In this document: positions 23,910 through 31,592 of the stretch, in pieces
How positions within the stretch are numbered: the first letter of the stretch is position 1
Layout: the number at the start of each line of letters is the position of its first letter
NCBI GenBank assembly: GCA_937894335.1
Contig: CALCRU010000072.1
Span: 1-44,969 of the forward strand
Source: an uncultured Treponema sp.
GTDB taxonomy: Bacteria > Spirochaetota > Spirochaetia > Treponematales > Treponemataceae
DNA length: 44,969 bases
Direction of reading: 5' to 3'
Program-made: the position numbers and the translations under genes
Notes under the pieces: model-generated
Told to the model about the DNA's origin: nothing
Seen by the model: the letters and a program-made list of their open reading frames with translations, nothing else
Databases searched by the model: none

Positions 23910-24059
23910 AACTGTAATTCATCTTGTGGCTGTAACTTGGGCGATAACAGTGGGAGAATGAGGCACTGTCTGTGCGGAATTTTCTGCGCATTTCACGAAA
24001 GTTTGGTGCTTGAGCCTACTGGTTGTTCTTTACCGCCGGGCAAGAAAAAGGAGATACAA
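23910..24059 (+). promoter_or_regulatory. Structured leader of rpmE
   Basis: A 150-base untranslated leader. CTTG (23936-23939) can pair with CAAG (24041-24044) and GGCG (23940-23943) with CGCC (24034-24037), closing a domain just before the AAGGAG site. Inside, TGTGCGGA and TCTGCGCA form an eight-pair hairpin (two G-T pairs) around ATTT at about 23971-23990. This would suit autogenous control by L31 or zinc response. I could not match it to a known RNA family. Confidence 0.4.
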
Positions 24060-24269
24060 ATGAAAAAGGGAATCCATCCCGACTACAAACTGACAAAAAT
24101 TACCTGCGTTTGCGGTAATGTAATCGAAACCCGTTCAACAGTGGAAGACATCCATGTTGAAATCTGTTCTGCCTGCCACCCCTTCTATACTGGCAAGCAG
24201 AAGCTTGTTGACACAGCAGGTCGTATTGATCGCTTTAACAAGCGCTACGGCGTTACAAAGGCAAACTAA
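24060..24269 (+). CDS. rpmE: 50S ribosomal protein L31
   Basis: 69 residues with the zinc-binding form of L31: ITCVCGN (a CxC pair) and EICSACHPFYTG (a CxxC pair), the set that distinguishes zinc-containing L31 from its zinc-free paralog. The start at 24060 has AAGGAG upstream and begins at the conserved MKKGIHPDY. The open frame extends upstream to 23883, but that part covers the leader and is not protein-like. The following terminator is 20 bases away. Confidence 0.95.
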   Translation: MKKGIHPDYKLTKITCVCGNVIETRSTVEDIHVEICSACHPFYTGKQKLVDTAGRIDRFNKRYGVTKAN

Positions 24270-24289
24270 GGAAAGCCTAAAAAGCAAAA

Positions 24290-24332
24290 CCCCGTCCCAG
24301 AAGTTCATTCTTTTGGAACGGGGCTTTTTTTT
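24290..24332. terminator. Bidirectional terminator between rpmE and the GH5 gene
   Basis: CCCCGT (24290-24295) pairs with ACGGGG (24318-24323), extended by CCA-AA/TT-TGG pairs, and eight T follow on the plus strand. The minus strand also shows a T-rich tail (TTTTGCTTTTT), so the hairpin can serve both convergent genes. Confidence 0.85.
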
Positions 24333-24356
24333 GTCCTAAGACTGGTTTTCTACTGA

Positions 24357-27047
24357 TTATCGTGTAAGCGTAGAAAAGTGAGCCTTTACTAGACGGCCAG
24401 AATCCGTAAGGTCAGAGTCTGTCCATCCGTAGGTTTTGGAACACCATGAGGCTATTGCGCTAGCTGTTTCGGCCTTGTTTGCAAGACTCCAGTTCATGTG
24501 GCTTATGTTGTATTTTGCAAGAAGGGCAAACCACTTTTCAGACTCGTAGCTGTTGTATCCTCCGTTTCCTGAAGAATCGCAAGTTCCGAATTCTGTTACG
24601 AATACGGGAAGTCCTAGCCTTACTGCAGTTTCAAGCCTGTTACGCATTGTTTCGGTATGGGTGTTGGCGTAGAAGTGGAAGGCGTACATAACATTCTTGT
24701 AGGAGAGGGGATTTGAGATTGCCGCCTCTATGTCCTGAGACCAAGTGTTTGTTCCCACAATGATTATTGCGTTGGAATCGTTGGCTCTAATTGCAGGAAT
24801 TACCGATTCTGCATAGGGTTTAATTTGAGTGTTCCAGTCGGAGCCTGTAGGCTCGTTGCATATTTCGTAGAGGATGTTGTCGTAGTTTCTATAGCGTGCG
24901 GACACCTGGCTAAAGAAGGCAATAGCTGCTTCCTTGGTTTCGTTGGGATTGTAGTTCAGTACATGCCAGTCCACAATGATGTACATGCCTAACTGGGTTG
25001 CATAGTCTATTGAATTGAATACCTGCTGCAGAAGCTGGCTCTGGTTTCCGCCAGTAAGGTAGCCGTTGTATTCCCTTGGGTAAAGGGCAACTCTTACGCA
25101 GTTTGTGTTCCATTCATCCCTAAGCGTCTTAAATGCTTCGTAGTTTGCATACTGGGGGAACCATGAGATTCCGTGAGTTGACATTCCGTAAAGCTGATAT
25201 TTTTTTCCGCTCCTGTCTACAAGGTTTGCTCCCTTTACGGAAAGGGCACCGTGTTCGGCATAGGGTGTCTTTGTTGTGGTGTTTTTGGATGATGATGTAG
25301 CGGTTCCCGACGGTGATGACGAAAGAAGCACATGTGTTACCGAAAGTCCGTATCCCTGTATGATTAGTCCGTTCTGCTTTAAGGCCTGTGCGTCTTGACT
25401 GGTAAGGGTATAGTCTATGGTTGCGTAGGGCGAACTTACTATGAGGGTGTCTCCGTTTTTGCTTGCTCCGGTTACGCTTCCTTGGGTAAGGGCCTGCCAG
25501 TTGCTGTTTACACAGAACCTCATGTTGTAGTAGGAAGCGTTTCTTACTGCCTGTGACGGGGCTGTCTTTACGGTAAGGACAGTTCCTGCTTTTGCGTTTG
25601 CAAAGTAGGATGCGTTCAGCGTAAAGTAGTTCCAGTTGGCAAGGTCAACGGTTCTGTCCAGAATTACTATGTCAGTATCGGTTCCTGTTGCAGTGCCAGT
25701 GCCGTAACCAGTTCCTGTTCCAGTGCCGTAACCAGTTCCTGTTCCAGTTGCAGTGCCAGTTCCTGTTCCGTAGCCAGTGCCGCTTCCATAGCCGCCAGAA
25801 GTTCCGCTGTTGCCTGTATTTCCGCCAGACGCTCCTCCAGAAGGATAGACTCTTACGCTGTTAAGAGTGATTCCGCCTCCGTGAATGAGGAGTCCGTATT
25901 TTTTTAGGTTGGAAGCTTCCGCCGCATTTACGGTGTAGACTACTGTTCCCTGAGTTATGCTAGGTGTGATTTCTCCAGAACTTACGATAGAGGCGTTTGT
26001 AATAGAGCCTTGTGAAAGGGGCTGCCATCCTGAATTCTGTACGGGAGAATACATCTTAAGTTGGTGGGAATAGACATCTGTACAGGTAAGGTCAAGGGCA
26101 ATCTGGCTTCCGTTTGCAAAGGAGGCAAAGTAGGACTTGTCCACAGTGATGACGCTTCCCCAAGAGAGTGCGTTGTTTGTGGTTCCTGGAAGTACTGTTC
26201 CCTGTCCAGTTGTCACCGTTGAGGTTCCGCCTGATGTTCCCGAACTTCCTGACGAGCCTGTTCCGCCTGTTGCAGATGCTCCTCCGTTTGAATAAAGATC
26301 AATTCCGTGTACTGTAATTCCGCCGCCGTGCAAAAGGAGTCCGTAAGACTTAAGTTCCTCGGCTTCCATTTGTGTTACCGTGTAGACAACGACTCCCGAA
26401 GTTACAGAGGGATTTATTTCTCCCGTGCCTGCAAGAGTTCCGTTTGTTACCCGACCCTGAGAAAGGGGCTGCCATCCAGAATTCTGTACTGGTGCATACA
26501 TTTTCATGAGGTGGGAGTACTGGTCTGTGCAGGTAAGGCTTATGCGAATCTGGCTTCCCGCCTTGAAGCTGGCAAAGTAGGAAGGCTCTATAAAGATGGT
26601 TGTTCCCCAAGAAAGCGCCTGTCCTTGAATGGGTACTGTTACCCCCTGTCCTGTTCCCGTGGTTCCAGAAGTTCCCGAGCCGCCTGTTCCACTGCCTGTT
26701 CCACTGCCTGTTCCCGAAGAGCCTGTTCCACCTGTGCCAGAGGTTCCACTTCCGCCTGAAGTTCCAGTTCCTGTACCACGGCCAGTACCAGTTCCTGTAC
26801 CTGTACCTGTACCTGTACCTGTACCGCGGCCAGTGCCAGTGCCAGTAGCAGTGCCTGTACCCGTACCAGTTGCAGTTCCTGTGCCGGTTCCAGTACTTCC
26901 TCCTCCGTAAGTGGTATCATCATATTCGCCCTCTGAGGCCACAATAAGCGACCATGCAAGAAGTTCGCAGGAGTTCAGTGTAAAGAGGGATGCCGCTCCT
27001 AAAAGAACAGCCCCTATAAGACCTTTGACAGAATGTTTCATTTTCAT
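24357..27047 (-). CDS. Modular GH5 glycoside hydrolase lipoprotein
   Basis: 896 residues. The lipobox LNSC (Cys27) makes it a surface or periplasmic lipoprotein. A Gly-Thr-rich linker (about 45-135) leads to two near-identical modules of about 110 residues (each with LSWG, SYFASF, PVQNSGWQPLSQG and YGLL-HGGGIT), a second Gly-Thr linker, a third diverged module (WNYFTLNASYFA to GLIIQGYGL), and a C-terminal family 5 catalytic domain. The acid/base is Glu732 (YEICNEP) and the nucleophile Glu819 (VTEFG). Likely an endo-beta-1,4-glucanase or related beta-glucanase of subfamily 2 type. The repeated modules are probably carbohydrate-binding; I do not recognise their family. An AAGGATGG site precedes the ATG. 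Confidence 0.88.
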   Translation of the reverse strand: MKMKHSVKGLIGAVLLGAASLFTLNSCELLAWSLIVASEGEYDDTTYGGGSTGTGTGTATGTGTGTATGTGTGRGTGTGTGTGTGTGTGRGTGTGTSGGSGTSGTGGTGSSGTGSGTGSGTGGSGTSGTTGTGQGVTVPIQGQALSWGTTIFIEPSYFASFKAGSQIRISLTCTDQYSHLMKMYAPVQNSGWQPLSQGRVTNGTLAGTGEINPSVTSGVVVYTVTQMEAEELKSYGLLLHGGGITVHGIDLYSNGGASATGGTGSSGSSGTSGGTSTVTTGQGTVLPGTTNNALSWGSVITVDKSYFASFANGSQIALDLTCTDVYSHQLKMYSPVQNSGWQPLSQGSITNASIVSSGEITPSITQGTVVYTVNAAEASNLKKYGLLIHGGGITLNSVRVYPSGGASGGNTGNSGTSGGYGSGTGYGTGTGTATGTGTGYGTGTGTGYGTGTATGTDTDIVILDRTVDLANWNYFTLNASYFANAKAGTVLTVKTAPSQAVRNASYYNMRFCVNSNWQALTQGSVTGASKNGDTLIVSSPYATIDYTLTSQDAQALKQNGLIIQGYGLSVTHVLLSSSPSGTATSSSKNTTTKTPYAEHGALSVKGANLVDRSGKKYQLYGMSTHGISWFPQYANYEAFKTLRDEWNTNCVRVALYPREYNGYLTGGNQSQLLQQVFNSIDYATQLGMYIIVDWHVLNYNPNETKEAAIAFFSQVSARYRNYDNILYEICNEPTGSDWNTQIKPYAESVIPAIRANDSNAIIIVGTNTWSQDIEAAISNPLSYKNVMYAFHFYANTHTETMRNRLETAVRLGLPVFVTEFGTCDSSGNGGYNSYESEKWFALLAKYNISHMNWSLANKAETASAIASWCSKTYGWTDSDLTDSGRLVKAHFSTLTR
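25678..25800 (-). repeat. Gly-Thr coding microsatellite, second linker
   Basis: Imperfect six-base units encoding Gly-Thr, with Ala or Tyr variants, between module 2 and module 3 of the GH5 lipoprotein. Changes in copy number would stay in frame and alter linker length only. Confidence 0.7.
26761..26895 (-). repeat. Gly-Thr coding microsatellite, first linker
   Basis: About 20 six-base units encoding Gly-Thr, including five perfect copies of CCTGTA (plus strand) at 26794-26823. Slippage would lengthen or shorten the linker without shifting the frame. Confidence 0.8.
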
Positions 27048-27062
27048 CGTACCATCCTTATG

Positions 27063-27098
27063 CCTTTATACTGCATAAACAACACCACAGTATAAAGG
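27063..27098. promoter_or_regulatory. Inverted repeat overlapping the GH5 gene promoter
   Basis: Perfect 11-base arms, CCTTTATACTG (27063-27073) and CAGTATAAAGG (27088-27098), 14 bases apart. The right arm contains TATACT on the minus strand, a likely -10 box for the GH5 gene, with TAGAAA 17 bases further upstream. An operator laid over -10 and the transcription start is the natural reading. Confidence 0.5.
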
Positions 27099-27144
27099 GT
27101 AACGCCTTTTTTTTCTAGCCTAAATTTAAAACTAAATTCAAAAA

Positions 27145-28263
27145 TCAGTTTCTTGCGGTTATCTTCCAAGCCTTGTGTATTTTGCTGCTCCTGAAGTCTT
27201 CTGGTATGGTTTTTTGGGTAATGTCTTCAGACTTCCACAATAAGCTTCCGTCCTTTGCTCTTGGTAGCTTTTCTTCGCTAAAGGAAAGCCGCCTGCTGTT
27301 GGTGGAAAAATACAGCACACCCTCAGAAGAAAGTCGGGCAAGACATTTTTCTACAAGCCTAGGCCAGTCTCGGTTTATGTCAAGGGTGTGCTCCGTCTTC
27401 TTGGAGTTGGAAAATGTTGGTGGGTCCAGAATGATTATGTCGTACTCCCTGCCTGCTGAAGAGTCAAGAAAGGCCTCTGTATCGCTTCTAGTAAACGAAT
27501 AGCGGTCAGGAGAAGTAAATCCGTTTAGGGCCATGTTTCTTTTTGCCCAGTCAAGGTAAGTGTTGCTCATGTCAACGCTTTCTACGGATGTGGCTCCTCC
27601 CTCTGCTGCGTAAACTGAAAAACTTCCTGTATAGCAGTAAAGGTTAAGTACTCGCTTTCCCCTGCATTCTGAGCGTACAGTATTCCTAAGTGGCCTGTGG
27701 TCAAAGAAGAGTCCCGTGTCTATGTATTGGGTAAGGTTTACAAGAAAGATTTGCCCCTGCTCAAAGGCGGTGCCTGTTACCCTGTGCTCCCCCTGTAGTC
27801 TTTCGTACTGACTTTTTTTCCCGTCTCTGTCTGCCGACTGCCTTTTTCTGGTCTTTGTTATTACATGGCTTTCCCTAATCCCCAGACATTCTGCGGCACT
27901 TTTTGCCATAAGGCTAAGCCATTCCTCTTCTTCTTCTTCTGGCTTTTCGTAGGGTCTTTCGTACAGGTACATGTGCAGGTATGTCCTTTCTGAGCGCTCC
28001 TGCTCGGTAACAGCTGCCGCCTTTCCGTTAGCACTAAGAATGGCGTTTTCTTCGTTTATGGCCAGTATTGCCGAAAGTTTGTCTTCAGAGCCTTCTGGTA
28101 CAAAAGTGTAGATGTCGCATGCTAGCGGAATTTCGGGAATATCTCTGTCGTAGAGCCTGTAGCAGGTTATCCGCTCCCGTCTGGCCCACTTTCTTAAAAT
28201 TCTGTACTGTTTCAAAAGCCTGTTGGAAAACATTTTGGCCTGTTCAGTGTCTTTTTGCGTCAT
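27145..28263 (-). CDS. RlmK-like 23S rRNA methyltransferase
   Basis: 372 residues resembling the C-terminal half of E. coli RlmKL, which methylates N7 of G2069 in 23S rRNA. The opening NRLLKQYRILRKWARRERITCYRLYDRDIPE matches the small N-terminal domain of that family. The SAM site is NLYCYTGSFSVYAAEGGA with VDMSNTYLDWAKRN, and the catalytic motif is LDPPTFSNSKK. RlmI is the alternative but has a PUA domain, absent here. Three ATG codons are possible (28281, 28263, 28233); 28263 is chosen because TATAGT lies seven bases before it. It is divergent from a DEAD-box helicase. Confidence 0.78.
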   Translation of the reverse strand: MTQKDTEQAKMFSNRLLKQYRILRKWARRERITCYRLYDRDIPEIPLACDIYTFVPEGSEDKLSAILAINEENAILSANGKAAAVTEQERSERTYLHMYLYERPYEKPEEEEEEWLSLMAKSAAECLGIRESHVITKTRKRQSADRDGKKSQYERLQGEHRVTGTAFEQGQIFLVNLTQYIDTGLFFDHRPLRNTVRSECRGKRVLNLYCYTGSFSVYAAEGGATSVESVDMSNTYLDWAKRNMALNGFTSPDRYSFTRSDTEAFLDSSAGREYDIIILDPPTFSNSKKTEHTLDINRDWPRLVEKCLARLSSEGVLYFSTNSRRLSFSEEKLPRAKDGSLLWKSEDITQKTIPEDFRSSKIHKAWKITARN

Positions 28264-28312
28264 AATGGTAACTATATACATTTTTTATGTTTTCGTATAT
28301 ACTGAGGCGAGT
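28264..28312. promoter_or_regulatory. Overlapping divergent promoters
   Basis: Only 49 bases separate two divergent start codons. For the plus gene: TATACA (28275-28280), 17 bases, TATACT (28298-28303). For the minus gene: TATACG (plus 28294-28299), 17 bases, TATAGT (plus 28271-28276). Each -10 box overlaps the other's -35, so only one polymerase could bind at a time. Confidence 0.45.
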
Positions 28313-29920
28313 ATGAAATTTACAGAATTTACGCTGAATGGAAGCCTTTTGGAAGGCATTGCCTCCGCTGGTTATGTGGAATGTACGCCGGTTCAGGAGC
28401 AGGTTTTACAGAATTCACTGGAAGGACGGGACTTGTATGTACAGTCTCAGACAGGAACAGGAAAGACAGCCGCATTTTTGGTTTCCGTAATACAGGAACT
28501 CCTTACTAGGGAGGGAGCATCTGGCAAAAAGGCCCTAATTATGGTACCTACAAGGGAACTTGCCGTACAAGTTGAGGAGGAGGCTGGCAAACTTATTTCA
28601 AAAACTGATCTTACCGCCGCAAGCTTTTACGGAGGAGTGGGCTATGACAGACAGGTTGCCGCTCTAAAGAAGGGTGTGGACATTATTATAGGCACTCCCG
28701 GACGGGTAATAGACCTGCACGAAGGCGGACAGATGTCCTTTGAACAGGTTGCCTTCCTTGTTATAGACGAGGCCGACCGCATGTTTGACATGGGCTTTTA
28801 TCCTGACTTAAGGCGGCTTATAAAGGTTCTTCCCCAAAGCGAAAAGAGACAGACTATGCTTTTTTCTGCAACCCTAAACAGCTATGTAAAGAACCTAGCT
28901 TGGGAATACACCCGTAACCCTGCAGAAATTACGATAGACGCACAAAATGTTACCGTTGACGAAATTGACCAGCTTCTGCTTCATGTTTCCAGCGACGACA
29001 AGATGAGGCTACTTTTGGGCATAATGCAGAAGGAAAGCCCCCAGAGCCTGATTATTTTCTGCAACACCAAAAAGTCCTGCGAGATTGTGGCAAAGAGGCT
29101 GCGCCTAAACGGATTCCAAAGCGAATACATCATAGGCGACCTTCCCCAGTCAAAGCGCCTGAATATCATGGAAAAGTTTAAGGCCGGAAGCATAAACTGC
29201 CTCGTGGCAACGGATGTGGCTGCTAGGGGAATAGATGTAAACGACCTGCAGATGGTCATAAACTACGACCTTCCCAACGAAGCTGAAAACTATGTCCACC
29301 GCATTGGAAGAACGGCAAGGGCAGGTAAAAGTGGAAAGGCCTACACCTTCTGCAGCGAACAGGATGTATATTCCCTTCCTGCAATAGAGCGCTATGTGGG
29401 AAAGTCCATTCCTTCCTCTGTAGCAGACGAAAGCCTTCTTGCCGAAGACAAGTCTGCCGGACAGTACATAAAACTAAACTCTTACCATGAAGACTACAAC
29501 GACAAGAGCGAGTTTGGAAGAAGACGGCAGGCTGAACATGAAGCCCATCGCAGAGGAACAAAGGGTAGGGGCCGCTACTCAAGCCGCAACGAAAAAAAGG
29601 CCAGCGAGTACAGGCGTGACAGGAGGGTGTTCAGTGCGGAAGAAGAAGACCGTCTTGCCTCAATGAGTACTGAAGAGCGTATGAAGCTTTATCGGGAAAA
29701 ATATGCAGGCGGCTCAGAAAGAAACTCAGGACGAAAGGGTAAGGGCGGAAAAAACAGAAGCCAGTACTCAAAGAACCAGAATTATTCCAAGGCAAAGGGA
29801 CGGCACTCAGTTCAGAATGCAAAGCCACAGTCAGTCCCCAAAAATTCAAAGTCCAGAACCAGCACTCAGAAGGTGGGGCTATTTGGCAAAATCAAGTCCC
29901 TCTTTTCAAAGAAGAAGTAG
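28313..29920 (+). CDS. DEAD-box RNA helicase
   Basis: 535 residues. All helicase motifs are present in order: the Q motif (PVQEQ), QTGTGKTA, PTRELAVQ, TPGRVID, VIDEADRMFD, FSATLNS, ARGIDVNDLQ and HRIGRTARAG. The C-terminal 150 residues are Arg/Lys/Ser-rich and unstructured, as in RhlE-type helicases that bind rRNA or mRNA non-specifically. RhlE or CsdA-like roles in ribosome assembly or RNA decay are most likely; the divergent rRNA methyltransferase supports the former. The start at 28313 is preferred to 28223 because the longer form would begin inside the opposite gene. Confidence 0.9.
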   Translation: MKFTEFTLNGSLLEGIASAGYVECTPVQEQVLQNSLEGRDLYVQSQTGTGKTAAFLVSVIQELLTREGASGKKALIMVPTRELAVQVEEEAGKLISKTDLTAASFYGGVGYDRQVAALKKGVDIIIGTPGRVIDLHEGGQMSFEQVAFLVIDEADRMFDMGFYPDLRRLIKVLPQSEKRQTMLFSATLNSYVKNLAWEYTRNPAEITIDAQNVTVDEIDQLLLHVSSDDKMRLLLGIMQKESPQSLIIFCNTKKSCEIVAKRLRLNGFQSEYIIGDLPQSKRLNIMEKFKAGSINCLVATDVAARGIDVNDLQMVINYDLPNEAENYVHRIGRTARAGKSGKAYTFCSEQDVYSLPAIERYVGKSIPSSVADESLLAEDKSAGQYIKLNSYHEDYNDKSEFGRRRQAEHEAHRRGTKGRGRYSSRNEKKASEYRRDRRVFSAEEEDRLASMSTEERMKLYREKYAGGSERNSGRKGKGGKNRSQYSKNQNYSKAKGRHSVQNAKPQSVPKNSKSRTSTQKVGLFGKIKSLFSKKK

Positions 29921-29935
29921 GACGCAGGAGTAGAC

Positions 29936-31582
29936 ATGATTACAGTTTCAGATGTAACGCTAAAGTTCAGCGAAAAACCACTTTTTAAAGATGTAAACCT
30001 AAAGTTCACCAAGGGAAACTGCTACGGCATAATCGGTGCAAACGGTGCAGGAAAGTCCACCTTTCTTAAGGTTCTTTCTGGTGAGCAGGAATGTGACTCC
30101 GGAAGCATAAGCATAAGTACAGGGGAACGCCTTGCAAAACTGTCTCAGGATCACTTTGCCTACGACTCGTATTCCGTAAAAGAAACAGTCCTCATGGGCT
30201 ACCCTAAGCTCTATCAGCTGGGAAAAGACAAGGATGCCATTTACGAAAAGCCCGATTTTTCAGAAGAAGACGGAATCAAGGCCGCAGAAATGGAAGCTGA
30301 ATATGGCGAACTGGGTGGATACGAAGCCGAAAATCAGATTGAACAGATGCTGTCTGGTCTTGGACTGGAAGAAGAATTCCACGACCGCATGATGAGCGAT
30401 TTGGACGAAGGTCAGAAAGTGCGCGTGCTTCTTGCCCAGTCACTGTTTGGAAATCCCGACATTCTGCTTTTGGACGAACCTACAAACGGTTTGGATTTGG
30501 AAAGCATAGCATGGCTTGAAAACTTCCTTATCGAATTTGAAAACTGCGTGATTGTTGTAAGCCACGACCGTCACTTCCTTAATTCCGTGTGTACTGTAAT
30601 TTGCGATATAGACTACGGTAAAATCACCCAGTTTACTGGTAACTACGACTTCTGGTACCAGATGAGCCAAATTATGCAGAAGCAGGCAAAGGATCAGCAG
30701 AAAAAGCGCGAAGACAAAATGGCCGAACTTAAGACCTTTATAGCTCGCTTTGCAAGTAATGTTTCCAAGGCAGGACAGGCTTCAAGCCGCAAGAAGGTTC
30801 TTGAAAAACTTGAGCTGGAAGAACTTCCCGTTACTAGCCGCAAGTTCCCCTATGTTCATTTCCAGAGCGAAAGGGAAATAGGAAACTTTGTCCTTACCGC
30901 AGAGCATCTTAACGCCACTGGTGCAGAAAACGAAGTCCTCCTTAAGAATTTTTCACTTACCGTGCATCCGGGAGAAAAAATCGCTTTTGTAGGAATGGAG
31001 CATAATTCCATAACAGCATTCTTTGACATTATTGCAGGAGAAAGAAAAAGCGAAGGCGAGGAAACTGTCATTAACTGGGGGCAGACGACAAGCCACACCT
31101 ACATGGCCCGTGACAATTCAAAGTATTTTGACAACTCCCTTAACATTACCGAATGGCTAAAGCAGTTTTCAAAGGAACAGGATGACGCCTATGTACGGGG
31201 CTTCTTGGGACGAATGCTCTTTACAGGTGACGAAAGCCTTAAGCCAGTAAAGGTTCTTTCGGGAGGAGAAAAAGTTCGTTGTATGCTTTCTAAAATGATG
31301 CTTAGCGGTGCAAATGTCCTTATTTTGGACGACCCCACCAATCACCTTGATCTGGAAAGCATAGAAAGTCTTAACCAGGGACTTGTGCGCTTTGGCGGAG
31401 TCGTGCTCTTTTCTAGCCACGACCACGAGTTTATTAGCACCATTGCAAACCGCATTGTGGAAATTACGCCAAACGGAATCATTGACCGCATGATGAACTT
31501 TGACGATTACCTAAAAGACGAACAGGTAAGGGCTTTGCGAAAGCAGTACTATGCCGGAACCGATAAAAAAATAAGATTCTAA
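29936..31582 (+). CDS. ABC-F ATPase, YbiT-like, with one degenerate ATP site
   Basis: 548 residues with two ABC domains in one chain and no membrane segment, as in ABC-F translation factors; overall closest to E. coli YbiT. Domain 1 has a perfect Walker A (GANGAGKST, 34-42) and Walker B (LLLDEPTN, 177-184). Domain 2 has an intact LSGGE signature (441-445), but its Walker A reads GMEHNSIT (353-360), without Gly-Lys-Ser/Thr, its catalytic Glu is Asp466 (LILDDPTN), and signature 1 is LDEGQ (156-160). So one composite site is canonical and the other is ruined in all its parts. It follows the helicase gene by 15 bases with AGGAG. Confidence 0.88.
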   Translation: MITVSDVTLKFSEKPLFKDVNLKFTKGNCYGIIGANGAGKSTFLKVLSGEQECDSGSISISTGERLAKLSQDHFAYDSYSVKETVLMGYPKLYQLGKDKDAIYEKPDFSEEDGIKAAEMEAEYGELGGYEAENQIEQMLSGLGLEEEFHDRMMSDLDEGQKVRVLLAQSLFGNPDILLLDEPTNGLDLESIAWLENFLIEFENCVIVVSHDRHFLNSVCTVICDIDYGKITQFTGNYDFWYQMSQIMQKQAKDQQKKREDKMAELKTFIARFASNVSKAGQASSRKKVLEKLELEELPVTSRKFPYVHFQSEREIGNFVLTAEHLNATGAENEVLLKNFSLTVHPGEKIAFVGMEHNSITAFFDIIAGERKSEGEETVINWGQTTSHTYMARDNSKYFDNSLNITEWLKQFSKEQDDAYVRGFLGRMLFTGDESLKPVKVLSGGEKVRCMLSKMMLSGANVLILDDPTNHLDLESIESLNQGLVRFGGVVLFSSHDHEFISTIANRIVEITPNGIIDRMMNFDDYLKDEQVRALRKQYYAGTDKKIRF

Positions 31583-31592
31583 GGAGATGAAA

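Noticed and set aside
23910..24059. Leader of rpmE as 4.5S, 6S or transfer-messenger RNA
   Set aside because: The conserved SRP tetraloop region, tRNA-like ends and 6S bubble were looked for and not found.
26629..26910. Plus-strand Pro-Val repeat frame opposite the GH5 linker
   Set aside because: It is the complement of the Gly-Thr repeat, with no signal or ribosome site.
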